Positions 43,085 to 52,756 of a stretch of DNA of 64,000 nt are shown piece after piece (the stretch's first letter is position 1; each line of letters begins with the position of its first letter). The stretch covers positions 930,001 to 994,000 of the forward strand of contig CAWFEX010000004.1 of NCBI GenBank assembly GCA_963814955.1, given 5' to 3'. Both the position numbers and the translations under genes were made by a program. Origin of the DNA: DATCJA01 sp963814955. Its GTDB lineage: Bacteria > Acidobacteriota > Vicinamibacteria > Vicinamibacterales > UBA2999. The notes beneath the pieces are model-generated. The model searched no databases. It had not been told where the DNA came from and saw only the letters and a program-made list of their open reading frames with translations.

Positions 43085-44425
43085 ATGGACATGCATGTTG
43101 GCGCTGAGCTCGCGCGTGCGAGACGCGCGCGCGGCCTCTCGCGTGAAGAGATCTCGAACCGGACGAACATCGGTATGAACGACTTGGCTGCGATTGAGGA
43201 CAATCACCTCGAAAGACTGCCGAGGCCATCCTTACGCGGATGGATCGCTGCATACGCCGCAGCGGTGGAGCTCGATACGGATGACGTGACCGATCGCTAT
43301 TTGGCACAGATTGGGGCAGAGCAACGCGTTGATGTGCTCGCGGATTCTCAGTGGACCATCGATGCGTTCCCAACGGAGGCGTCGCTGCGGGATCCGGTGG
43401 TCGCCTCTTCGGTGCCCTCGAGCCCGACAGAGGCCGCTCCGACAGTTGCATCTGCGCCGATGAGAGGGCCGGAATCGATTGAGAGCACCGCCTGGATAGA
43501 TGGGTTGAATGCCGTCGCGGAAACGGATTTCGATCCGCCGATCCTTGCAGACCATTCGCGAATTTTCGGCCCGGACCTGCCGGCCCCGCCAACCGCACAC
43601 CCCTGGTATCGTTCGCCCGAACGGCATCGGTACGGTGGTATGGCATTGGTGGCGTTGACTGCAGCCGCGAGTGGATTCCTTCTCGCCGAGTACTCCCATC
43701 GATGGGGACTCGCGGTGCCAGTTTCACAGGTCGCCTCAACGCAGCGGAACGGCCCACAGGCGTCCAATCCAGCACGGAACGCCGCCGCTGCGCGACGCGG
43801 TGAATCCACCGGCCATGTAGTGGCGCTTGCACCGGTCGCGTCCGGAGACACGACTGGCGCTGCGCGCGTTTCCGAGACGAGTGGGGTTCCCCCAACAGAG
43901 GGTGCCTCTGTGCCACCGCGCGAGCCCGAGACCTCGACGGTTTCCGACGGGTCCGAACGGCCCACCACTTCCCGAGATGCGCAACGTGTGACCAGTTCCA
44001 CGCCGACTGCTCGTCGGCCGGCGCCGGCCCAACGTCGTACGAATCCATCGGCAGAGAACCTAAGCGGTTGGTGGTCCGTGACGAACCGCGTCGAATCAAC
44101 AGCGTATCGACCGTATGAAAACCTGAATCTCGGCTATCGCGTGAAGCTGACGCAGAATGGCGATCAAATCAGCGGCACTGGTCTCAAGTGGATGGAGAAC
44201 GGGCGACAGCTTCCACGCTCTCAGCGCACGCCGATCGCGGTTAACGGGACCGTTGAGGAACGACAATTGGTGTTGCAGTTTACGGAACACGGCACACGGC
44301 GGACGAGCGCCGGCAAGTTCATGTACGTGATGTCCGACACTGGTGTGCTGGAGGGCAGCTTCACAAGCGACGTCGCTCTGTCGAAGGGCAGCTCGCGAGC
44401 CAGGAGAATGGAGTCGGACGAATGA
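43085..44425 (+). CDS. RodZ-like Xre-HTH membrane protein with unknown C-terminal domain
   Basis: 446 residues. An N-terminal HTH_25/Xre domain (~1-75: GAELARARRARGLSREEISN, LPRPSLRGWIAAYAAAVELD) as in RodZ is followed by a variable linker, one membrane helix (GGMALVALTAAASGFLLAEY, ~residue 180), a long Thr/Ser/Pro-rich extracytoplasmic linker and a C-terminal beta-type domain (~320-440: LSGWWSVTNRVESTAYRPYE, GYRVKLTQNGDQISGTGLKW). RodZ ties MreB to the membrane; here the C-terminal domain is not the RodZ one, so a transmembrane regulator is an equal option. Confidence 0.75.
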   Translation: MDMHVGAELARARRARGLSREEISNRTNIGMNDLAAIEDNHLERLPRPSLRGWIAAYAAAVELDTDDVTDRYLAQIGAEQRVDVLADSQWTIDAFPTEASLRDPVVASSVPSSPTEAAPTVASAPMRGPESIESTAWIDGLNAVAETDFDPPILADHSRIFGPDLPAPPTAHPWYRSPERHRYGGMALVALTAAASGFLLAEYSHRWGLAVPVSQVASTQRNGPQASNPARNAAAARRGESTGHVVALAPVASGDTTGAARVSETSGVPPTEGASVPPREPETSTVSDGSERPTTSRDAQRVTSSTPTARRPAPAQRRTNPSAENLSGWWSVTNRVESTAYRPYENLNLGYRVKLTQNGDQISGTGLKWMENGRQLPRSQRTPIAVNGTVEERQLVLQFTEHGTRRTSAGKFMYVMSDTGVLEGSFTSDVALSKGSSRARRMESDE

Positions 44426-44474
44426 TCGCGAGGGCAGGCACCGCCGAAGCGCGCCGACCGCACGTCCTTGCTGC

Positions 44475-45020
44475 TTACGGAGCTCGCCGCCCTTGGCGAA
44501 TCTGCACTTCGGTGGCGGTGACGATGAACGTGACGAGTTGACGATCGCTGAGCCAGGCGAGACTCTTGCCGGCAGGATTCAACTCAAACGCAGCGATGAT
44601 CTCCAGCAGCGTCGCGCCCGGCAATGCGCCCAGGCGTGCGCGCATCCGATCAGGGCCGAACGCATACAATTGAAATGGGTCCGGCAGGTCCACCGTCGCG
44701 CGTAACGCAGCCGCCAACGTTTCGGCCCGTCTCGCGACGACACGGGTACGCAGCGCGTCGCTCGCCGCGGCTACAGCCCGAGAAAACGCCCCTTCCACGT
44801 AGGTGTCGGTCAATGCCTCGGCCCATCGTTGGAGCGCTGCGCGGTTCGATTGAGTCGTCTCGGTTCGTGTGAGCAGCAGCTCCGCGTCGTCCAGCGGGGC
44901 ATACTCGAGCCACCCTTCCCATTCGCCGTCTGCTCTCGCTTCGCCCACGACACTCACGTAGAACTCTCGCCCCTCGGTGTCCATGACGCGAAATGGCAGG
45001 TCGGCGATCAGTTCGGCCAT
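44475..45020 (-). CDS. hypothetical protein
   Basis: 181 residues from MAELIADLPFRVMDTEGREF. Coding look is good: an N-terminal alpha/beta part (FYVSVVGEARADGEWEGWLE), a helical middle and a C-terminal AFELNPAGKSLAWLSDRQLV. No family or motif recognised. It converges on the RodZ-like gene with 49 bp between stops. Predicted cytosolic. Confidence 0.55.
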   Translation of the reverse strand: MAELIADLPFRVMDTEGREFYVSVVGEARADGEWEGWLEYAPLDDAELLLTRTETTQSNRAALQRWAEALTDTYVEGAFSRAVAAASDALRTRVVARRAETLAAALRATVDLPDPFQLYAFGPDRMRARLGALPGATLLEIIAAFELNPAGKSLAWLSDRQLVTFIVTATEVQIRQGRRAP

Positions 45021-45510
45021 TTGCGTGTGCGTTCCTGCGAGCACGGCTCGCCGCTATTCCGACATGGACGAGACGCACAACTGAGCGGAAGGTTCCGGCG
45101 CGCGCCGATCGATGTTGGGGCGCGCTCGAAATCAGTTGGATTCTGGCGATAGGATCGCTTGATACACGTGGCCGTCATTGTCGAGCCACTGAAAGTGATG
45201 AGGCGACGGTCGGCCAAGCCACACTTCAGCCGAACCCCGATGAGGCGTGCGGATACGCTGTTCATGACCGACGCGCGGCCACCGATGTGCTCCTTGTCAC
45301 TGGCCAGCCCGACGTGGAGCAAGTGCGAAATCGCGGCCAATGCGCAACCCGCCCACCGCGGCGCTCGGTAGTAGCGATGCGGCGCACCTGTCGGTCGTAC
45401 AGCTGACGCCAGGATGATGCGGGCTCGATGATACGTGGCCGCTGGCGCACTGCTTGCTCTCCTTGTCTCGTTTGCTCGGAGACTTCACAACACTGCAAGG
45501 AGGCGCCCCA
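45021..45510. other. 490-bp interval without a recognised gene
   Basis: Lies between the divergent hypothetical gene and the BON-domain gene, so it should hold promoters for both. Short frames exist on both strands but none is convincing. The only clear signal is the AAGGAGG ribosome-binding site at about 45497 before the BON gene. Confidence 0.5.
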
Positions 45511-46323
45511 ATGGCAGACCGCTCTCATTATCGTGACGATCCCAGCTATCGCGACCGCGACCGCTACGAAAGACCTCTCACTGACCGCGCCGGCGACGAG
45601 GTTCGCTCGTGGTTTGGCGACGATGAGGCGGCGCGGCGGCGTCGGATGGACGAGGTCCGCGACGAGCGTCACGCCCGTGACTGGAGTGACCGCGCAGCTT
45701 ACTCAGCCGAACGGCCCTGGGACCGCGTGCGGGAAACCGCCCGCGATTGGACCGACCGTGACCGTGATGGACGAAGAGGCCTTGCAGAGTTTACCGACAA
45801 CGACCGCGCGTCGTACTACTCCAGTTACCGATCGTCGCATCGGGATGACTGGAACCGCGACCGTGACGACTACGGGAACCCCGAGCGGAGCTTTGGCGAC
45901 ACGAGCCGGTACGCAACCGCGGATCGCTACTCATACGCCGTGCCCTGGCCCGAATCCGGGACGTCGCAGCCGTGGAAAGGAACCAATTACGCGGGCCGAG
46001 GCCCCCGCGGGTACCAGCGCAGCGATCAGCGCATTCACGAGGAAATCTGCGACCGGCTGACAGATGATCCGCGGATCGACGCAAGCGACATCGAAGTGGC
46101 CGTCCAGGCCGGAGAGCTGACGCTGACGGGCAGCGTGCGCACGCGCGACGAAAAACGCTACGCCGAGGACCTGGCCGAGCGCCTCAGCGGCGTCCGCGAG
46201 GTCAACAACAACCTCAAAGTGAAGCCTGCCACGGAAGTGATTGGGACCGCCCGTAGCGGGGCGTCGATGTTGGGGCTGAACGACACACCGCCGCCGCAGA
46301 CACAACCGCAGACACGTAGGTAA
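45511..46323 (+). CDS. BON-domain protein with charged SWFGD-type N-terminus
   Basis: 270 residues; the start at 45511 has an ideal AAGGAGG 8 bp upstream. Residues 1-150 are very rich in Arg/Asp/Tyr (YRDRDRYERPLTDRAGD, then VRSWFGDDEAARRRR, a motif seen in stress proteins of this type). Residues ~175-245 form a BON domain (DQRIHEEICDRLTDDPRIDA, ELTLTGSVRTRDEKRYAEDL). BON domains bind phospholipid or periplasmic surfaces, but no signal peptide is seen. Likely a stress-related protein. Confidence 0.85.
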   Translation: MADRSHYRDDPSYRDRDRYERPLTDRAGDEVRSWFGDDEAARRRRMDEVRDERHARDWSDRAAYSAERPWDRVRETARDWTDRDRDGRRGLAEFTDNDRASYYSSYRSSHRDDWNRDRDDYGNPERSFGDTSRYATADRYSYAVPWPESGTSQPWKGTNYAGRGPRGYQRSDQRIHEEICDRLTDDPRIDASDIEVAVQAGELTLTGSVRTRDEKRYAEDLAERLSGVREVNNNLKVKPATEVIGTARSGASMLGLNDTPPPQTQPQTRR

Positions 46324-46427
46324 GACACAAGGGCCGAGCCCACGCACCGACGTGGACTGCGGGATCGAGCGGGTGGGGCGGCGCAGGCTGAGAGGCCTCG
46401 GCCGTCTCGCCCGACATGCACCGTTGT

Positions 46428-49400
46428 TTATGCCACCGACTCCTCGGGCCAGAGAACGCGCGGCGGCCCGGCCTTGTCGGGAACCACGGTTCGCGGCACG
46501 CGTTCTTCGAGCAGGCGCTCCGTCGCACGAACCTGCGGCTCCGAATGGAAAGCGTCCTTCAGCCGATCGCCAAGCAACACTTCCGCAGCGGCCAGCAGGC
46601 TCATCCCCTGGTGGTGAGACATCCACGATCGCACCAGCTCCGGATTTCCGCGCGAGTAGTCGAGCGCTTCGAAGAAGCCATAGGGCCCCACGCAACCAAG
46701 GCGAGCGAGGTGCCGCAGGTTCTCGATCGCGGCACGCCCGTCGACGAGCAGCGCAAGGTAGCTCGAATACGGCGATACGACCAGCAAGCGGGTGTCGAGC
46801 GGCTTGAGTGCGAGCTCAGTATGGCCGCAGGGCGCATAGCCGTAGTCCGCCGAATCGGCGACGATCAGGCCTGACTCGGAGAAGCCCCATGGCATGTTGC
46901 GGTCGCGCGCGAACTTCCGCTGCATGCGGACCGCCGCGCACATGCTGTCGTGCATGATGGTGCGCGGCTGGTGGCGGAACCACAGCGCGGGCATGAGGTA
47001 CTCGAACAGCGTGCCCGTCCACGACAGGAGGACACGCTCGTCGCACGCCGCCACGTGCAGCCGACCGAGGCGGAACCAGCTCTCCTGCGGGATATCTCCT
47101 TTCGCGATCGCGACGAAACTTGCGATACGCGCCTCGGATGCCAGCAGATCGTAGGCCGAACGCTCGATTCTGCCGGATGCGGCGTCGCAGCCGACGGACA
47201 GGACCTGCCGCCGTGCGTCGTACAGAAAGGCGAAGTCCATGTCCGCGACGAGCGTGTGGGAGACGCGCGCGATCTCCGCGAGGGCCGATGCCATCGCCGG
47301 CGACATGCCATCCTCGCACCAGGCGCGCGCGTGCCGCAGACGTGACACGAGCTCGCCGGCCCACGTCCGCGCGTCATCGCCGGCGTGGGCCGCATAACGC
47401 AGCACCAGTGCCTCGAGCTCGGGTAGCGAATGACGCCACTGCGGCCGCGTCTTGAGGACGCGTTCGGCGACCGCGCGCGCCGCCGGATCGGGGTCGCCGC
47501 TCAGCAGCAGGGCAAGATCGGTGATGCCCTCCCAGAGCGTGTCGTCTGGAGGCGGCTGACGTGCAAACGCCAGCGCCGCCTGCTTCAGCGTCCACAGCGC
47601 TGCCGCGAGGTTTCCGCTGTCGACCGTCGACACGAACTGCGGCTCGAGCGGGCGCAGCGTCGTGCTGTCGTACCAGTTGAGCAGATGTCCGCGGTAGTGC
47701 GGCAGGCGCTGTATGGTGCCGAGCGTCCGGCGCGTCTGGGCCACGAACTCGGGCAGCGTGAGATAGCCGAAATGCACGGCCGCGATCCGCGCATTCAGCA
47801 GCATGCCGAGATTCGTCGGCGAGATGCGCTCGGCAATGCTGCCGTCGGCGCGCACCGAGTCGGGAATCAGCCAGTGGTTCCGGCGCGAACTGTACGTTCT
47901 GAAGAATTTCCACGTGCGCGCCGCGTGGTGGCGAAGGAATCGCACGTCGGCCGCCTCGAGATCGCCGACTCCGACTGGCGGCGGCTGATTCAGCCAGCGC
48001 GCGATCCCACGCGCCGACATCCACATCAGCAGGAGCGGGGCCGCTACAGCCACCGATTCCGGCCGAACGAGGGCGAGAAGCGCTGTGATGCCGGCGGCGA
48101 TCACCGGCGACCATTCGAGGTACAGGTCGGTGGCCCCCTTGGCGCGAAGCGACGCCTCCGCCGCGGTCTCCCATTCGAGCAGCCGCCGTCCGGTCAGGAA
48201 CATGCGCGCCAGCGCGCGGACGATCGCGTCGACCGAGAGCAGCGCGTCGTGGAGCAGATACGCGAAGTGCAGCGCGACGACGAGATGCGAGCGCAGGAAC
48301 GTGGTCAGCGTCGCGATCGCCCACGGCCGGAATGACGGCGTGAACCACGGCGCGTGGGCCAACGCGAACAACAGACGCCAGTAACTCGGTGCCAGCAGGA
48401 CGACGACGGCCGCGGTCGTCCACGCACCCGCGCTCGGCAGCGCGAACCAGACGACGAGCAGCAGCACCAGCATCGACGGCTCGACCAGCGTGCGCCGCAG
48501 GTTGTCGAGGATCTTCCAGCGCGCGATGGCGCCGAGCGGGTTATCCATCTGCCGGCGCTGGAAGTCGGGCACCCGGTTGAGCAGCCAGCGCAGGATCTGC
48601 CAGTCGCCGCGCATCCAGCGATGACGCCGGCGACAGTAGGCGCTGAAATGTGACGGGTAGTCGTCGACCAGCTCGATGTCGGAGACGAGACCGGCGCGTG
48701 CGAACAGTCCCTCGATCAGGTCGTGGCTGAGCAGCGTGTTCGCCGGAAACCGGTGCTCGAGCGCTTCGCGGAACGCGTCGACCTCGTAGATCCCCTTGCC
48801 GGTGAAGATTCCCTCGCCGAAGAGGTCCTGATGGACGTCCGACACGGCGCGGGTGTAGATATCGAACCCGGTCTCGCCCGAGTAGAGCGTGGCCAGCCAG
48901 CTTCGCGCGGCCGATCCGGTGCTGATGCTGATGCGTGGCTGCAGGATGCCGTACCCTTCCACGACCGTCCTCGTTGCTGGATCGATCACGGCACGGTTGA
49001 GCGGGTGGGCGATTGTGCCGACGAGGCGCCGTGCGGCATCGCGCGGCAGCTCCGTGTCGGAGTCGAGCACGATGACGTAGCGCACGCGCCGCAAGGCGTC
49101 CACATTGCCCACCTTCACCGGGAAACGGTCGCGGACACCGCGCAGCAGCTGGTTCAGGTCGAGCAGCTTGCCGCGCTTGCGTTCCCATCCAATCCAGCGC
49201 TCTTCGCACGGGTTGTAGACGCGGAACCGGTGCAGCAGATAGAACGGCGTGTGGCCGTCGGCCCCGTAGCGCTCGTTCAATTGCTGCACGAGCCGTTCGC
49301 AGAGGCACAGGACCTCGTCACGCTCCTGCGGCCGCTCCCGAGAATCTCGTGAGTTGGTCACCAGCGCAAACACGACGTTCGCGTCCCGGTTTGCGAGGTA

Positions 49401-50630
49401 GCGGATCTCCATGTCCATCACGAGATCGCGCACGTGCCGTTCGGTGAGAAGGAGCGCCGGGACGGCAACGAGTGTGGCGTACTCGTCCGGCACGCCGTCG
49501 GCGAAGTCGAGCTTCGGCAGCGGCCGCGGCCGGATCAATGCCGTCGCAATGGCGTTCGCGAGGTCGATCGCCGCCTGCGTGGCCGGAATCAGCAGGAGGA
49601 CGGCGGCGACCGCGGCATGAGCCGAATAACCGATTGCAAACAGCAGGGTGAGGAGAATCGCCGCCGTCGTGATCGCGATGGCGCCGAGGTAGAAGCGTGT
49701 CGGCTGCGCACAGACGCGGTCGACGATCGACTGCTGCAGCGTGGGGCGGTAGCCGAGATGGGCCCGCAGTATTGGCAAGCCGCGATCGACGAGATAGTAG
49801 CCGACGTGACAGCGCCGCTCGGCGCCTCGTCCGGCGTCTGCGGTGCGGGCCGACTCGCACGCCAGGACGACCGCCTCCTCCGCCACTTCCCGTTCGGACC
49901 GGCCGCTCCGTTCCGCGACCTCCGACACCGCGCGCCGGTAGTAGTCCAGCGAGTCGTCATCCATCCGGTCGTACGTCCCGGCGGGATCGCCCGCGAGCAC
50001 GGGGTCGACGACATTGACCTGGGCGAAGACGCCTTTCCAACGTGCATCGGCGAGCGCCCGCAGACTGCTAATCAGCGCCGGGATTTCCACGCCTCCGGTC
50101 GTGATCGTGGCGATGATCCGCTCGATCAGGGCGAGCTGCAGTGCCGGTCGGGCCGCCCAGATCTCGCCGAGCGTGAGATCGCCAACTTCCTGGGCGCCCT
50201 GCAGGAATGCGACGAAGCGATCCTCGTCGAAGCGGGCGTCGACGTGATTGAGAAACGCCTCGGCGAGCGCGCAGATCCGGAGGACGGGCGCCGACAAATC
50301 CGGGCCGACGGCGGGAAGGTTACGCGCGTGGCCGGCGAGGTCCTGGATCTCCTTCACCGTGGCGGCGATCAGCCGTCCGTTCTCGGCGAGCCAATTGCGA
50401 TGCGGCCGGGCCGCCGGATGAGCCGCGAGGCCCGAGTAGATCACACGTCGCAGCGACCGGGTGTGCCGCTTGACGGCGCCGGCAAGCCACGCCTGCGGCG
50501 CAGCGGGCCCGAGCGTCCCGGCCGTCGCCCGGCCGCAGGCGCGCGACTGGTCCAGTGCCGCGGCGTCGCTCCCGGCGAGACCCAGAGAGTCGGGAGAGGT
50601 GGCCCAGGTGGTTTCCGATGAAAGTCGCAC
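46428..50630 (-). CDS. cyclic beta-1,2-glucan synthase-like protein, glycosyltransferase and glucoamylase-like domains only
   Basis: 1400 residues, uninterrupted. N-terminal region, membrane helices (~325-365), a GT84 glycosyltransferase core with VLDSDTELPRDAARRL (~520) and RRRHRWMRGDWQILR (~660), more helices (~730-850), then a glucoamylase-like domain (pfam10091/GH144 type, ~950-1395: FFRTYSSRRNHWLIPDSVRA, VGPYGFFEALDYSRGNPELV, MSHHQGMSLLAAAEV). NdvB/ChvB-type synthases are about 2800 residues and carry a C-terminal GH94 phosphorylase half, which is absent here. It would polymerise glucose from UDP-glucose at the inner membrane. An ABC transporter gene ends 24 bp upstream, the arrangement expected for synthase plus exporter. 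Confidence 0.85.
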   Translation of the reverse strand: MRLSSETTWATSPDSLGLAGSDAAALDQSRACGRATAGTLGPAAPQAWLAGAVKRHTRSLRRVIYSGLAAHPAARPHRNWLAENGRLIAATVKEIQDLAGHARNLPAVGPDLSAPVLRICALAEAFLNHVDARFDEDRFVAFLQGAQEVGDLTLGEIWAARPALQLALIERIIATITTGGVEIPALISSLRALADARWKGVFAQVNVVDPVLAGDPAGTYDRMDDDSLDYYRRAVSEVAERSGRSEREVAEEAVVLACESARTADAGRGAERRCHVGYYLVDRGLPILRAHLGYRPTLQQSIVDRVCAQPTRFYLGAIAITTAAILLTLLFAIGYSAHAAVAAVLLLIPATQAAIDLANAIATALIRPRPLPKLDFADGVPDEYATLVAVPALLLTERHVRDLVMDMEIRYLANRDANVVFALVTNSRDSRERPQERDEVLCLCERLVQQLNERYGADGHTPFYLLHRFRVYNPCEERWIGWERKRGKLLDLNQLLRGVRDRFPVKVGNVDALRRVRYVIVLDSDTELPRDAARRLVGTIAHPLNRAVIDPATRTVVEGYGILQPRISISTGSAARSWLATLYSGETGFDIYTRAVSDVHQDLFGEGIFTGKGIYEVDAFREALEHRFPANTLLSHDLIEGLFARAGLVSDIELVDDYPSHFSAYCRRRHRWMRGDWQILRWLLNRVPDFQRRQMDNPLGAIARWKILDNLRRTLVEPSMLVLLLVVWFALPSAGAWTTAAVVVLLAPSYWRLLFALAHAPWFTPSFRPWAIATLTTFLRSHLVVALHFAYLLHDALLSVDAIVRALARMFLTGRRLLEWETAAEASLRAKGATDLYLEWSPVIAAGITALLALVRPESVAVAAPLLLMWMSARGIARWLNQPPPVGVGDLEAADVRFLRHHAARTWKFFRTYSSRRNHWLIPDSVRADGSIAERISPTNLGMLLNARIAAVHFGYLTLPEFVAQTRRTLGTIQRLPHYRGHLLNWYDSTTLRPLEPQFVSTVDSGNLAAALWTLKQAALAFARQPPPDDTLWEGITDLALLLSGDPDPAARAVAERVLKTRPQWRHSLPELEALVLRYAAHAGDDARTWAGELVSRLRHARAWCEDGMSPAMASALAEIARVSHTLVADMDFAFLYDARRQVLSVGCDAASGRIERSAYDLLASEARIASFVAIAKGDIPQESWFRLGRLHVAACDERVLLSWTGTLFEYLMPALWFRHQPRTIMHDSMCAAVRMQRKFARDRNMPWGFSESGLIVADSADYGYAPCGHTELALKPLDTRLLVVSPYSSYLALLVDGRAAIENLRHLARLGCVGPYGFFEALDYSRGNPELVRSWMSHHQGMSLLAAAEVLLGDRLKDAFHSEPQVRATERLLEERVPRTVVPDKAGPPRVLWPEESVA

Positions 50631-50654
50631 GGTGCCGCTCGTGGTTCACACAGG

Positions 50655-52520
50655 TCAGCGATAGTTGGATGCCTGCAGCTCGAACATTTCCGCGTACTGT
50701 CCGCCCCGTCCGAGCAGGTCCGCGTGAGAGCCATGTTCGGCAATCTGCCCGTCAGCGAGGACAACGATGCGATCGGCCATGCGCACGGTGGAGAACCGGT
50801 GAGAGATGAGCAATGCGGTCTTGCCGTCTGTCAGCTCGGCAAATCGCTCGAACACTTCGGTACTCGGAACGGGCATCGAGCGCCGCCGTCGGTTCGTCGA
50901 GGACCAGCAGCTGCGCGTCGCGCAAGTAGGCGCGCGCGAGCGCGATCTTCTGCCACTCGCCACCCGACAGATCCACGCCGCCATCGAAGCGGCGGCCCAG
51001 CAGCTGGTCGTAGCCGAGTGGCAGCCTGCGAAATGACCGCGTTCGCCAGGCTCTTGCGCGCGGCCAGCTCGATCTCGTCGTTGCGCGCTTCGACGTCGAT
51101 GCGGCCGACGGCGATGTTCTGCCGCGCCGTCATGTCGTAGCGCATGAAATCCTGGAAGATGACGCCGATCTCACGGTGCAGGTCTTCGACGCAGTAGTCG
51201 CGCAGATCGACGCCATCGAGCAGGATGCGCCCGGCCGTCGGGTCGTACAGACGTGCCAGCAGCTTCACGATCGTCGTCTTGCCTTGTCCGTTGGCGCCGA
51301 CCAGCGCGATGCGCTCGCCGAGCCCGATACGCAGGTTCAGTCGATCGAGCACCAGCCCGGTTGTTCCCCGGGTAGGCGAACGAGACGTCCTCGAACACGA
51401 TGCCGTCGCGCATCGGGCCGCGGTGCGGGAATGGCGTCCGGCTTGGAACGGATCGTCGGCTGCACCTTGAAGAACTCGACCAGATCCGTCAGGAACAGCG
51501 ACTGGTCGGCGATGTTCGAGAACGTGGAGAAGAGCGCCTGGATGCCGCCGTTCGCTCCGGCGAGCGCTCCGGCGAGGAACTGCAGGTCGCCCCAGCTCAG
51601 ATCGCCGTTCACCGTCCTGAAGACGACGTACGCGTACGCGCCGTAGTAGCTGCCCGTGCTGAGGACCGACAGGAGCGCGCCCGACAACAGGCGGCGGCGG
51701 GCGAGCCGGACGTTCTGGTGGTAGAGCTGATCGGACAGCCGCGCGTATTCGCCCGTCACGAACGGCGCGAGCCCGAACAGCTTCAGCTCTTTGGCCGCTT
51801 CCTTGCTCGCGCCGAGCAGCCGCAGGTAATCGAGGCGCCGGCGCGCGGGCGTCTGCTGGATGTTGAGTGAGTAGCCGAGGAACGCGAAGTGGCTTTCACC
51901 GAGGAACGCCGGCACCACCGCGAGCACCAGCAGCGCCAGCAGCCACGGCGAGAAGTAGGCGATGCTCGCCGAGAGCGTCATGACGGCGACGCCCTGCTGC
52001 AGCAGCGAGCCGAGCGCGTGGACCATGCCGACACGGTCGGTGGCCTGGACGCGCGCACGCTCCAGCGTGTCGTGGAACGCCGGGTCTTCGTAGGTGCTCA
52101 GGTCGAGCCGCGACGCGTGCGCCATCACCCGCACGCTGACGTGGCGGGTGAAGCGATCGGACAGCAGCGAATCGAAGAATCCGCCGGTACGGCCGAGCAC
52201 TCCGCCGAACACCGCCAGCGCGCATTCGAGCGCCACCAGCCACCAGAAATCGGGCCGCAGCTCTCCCGTCGTCGAACCGGAGCTGTACCGCGTCGAGGAT
52301 CGCCTTGGCGACCGCCAGCATCGTCACCGGCAGCAACGCGCCCGCGATGCGGCAGGCGACCCCGGCCGTGACGACGCCCGGGCCTGACTCCCAAGCCAGG
52401 CGCAGCACGAGCGGCACGTTGCGCAGCGCACGCGCACGTACTCTCCAGCTGTCCAGGACGGCCTGATTGAGGTAGCGACGAGTCAAGGCGATTTGCGCCA
52501 GTGCAAGCTTTTGCCCTACA
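50655..52520 (-). pseudogene. ABC exporter (fused permease and ATPase), several frameshifts
   Basis: One half-size ABC exporter of ~600 residues split into about five pieces. The membrane domain is near-complete (LTRRYLNQAVLDSWRVRARA, RLDLSTYEDPAFHDTLERAR, LLGASKEAAKELKLFGLAPF). The ATPase has Walker A VGANGQGKTT, signature DLSGGEWQKIALARAY, Walker B LLVLDEPTAALDA and switch ALLISHRFST in different frames. Shifts lie near 52250, 51415, 51350, 51030 and 50870. The start is uncertain; sequence up to 52747 stays open. Placed between a BclA-like transporter and the glucan synthase, it is a candidate glucan exporter (NdvA role). Either heavily error-laden or a true pseudogene. Confidence 0.78.
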
Positions 52521-52756
52521 GTTCGTGTACTTCGATCGTGAAGCGGCCTGATCGGCGAAGTTATGGCAAAAAATACTGATTCGCGAAAACCGCCGCGGTC
52601 GAAACGCCAGCGGTCATGCGCCCATAAAGCGTCCTCAGGGCAGGCAAACCCTGTAGAAATTACAGGGTGGCGAGGCGGAGCGACAGTTGGCGCAGAGCCG
52701 GTCAGACTGGCCAGACGGTGGAGCGCGCGGACGAACGGTCGAGCCACGATCGTGTT

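Noticed and set aside
47430..50621. Long plus-strand open frames opposite the glucan synthase
   Set aside because: Mirror of high third-position GC in a real gene; no domains.
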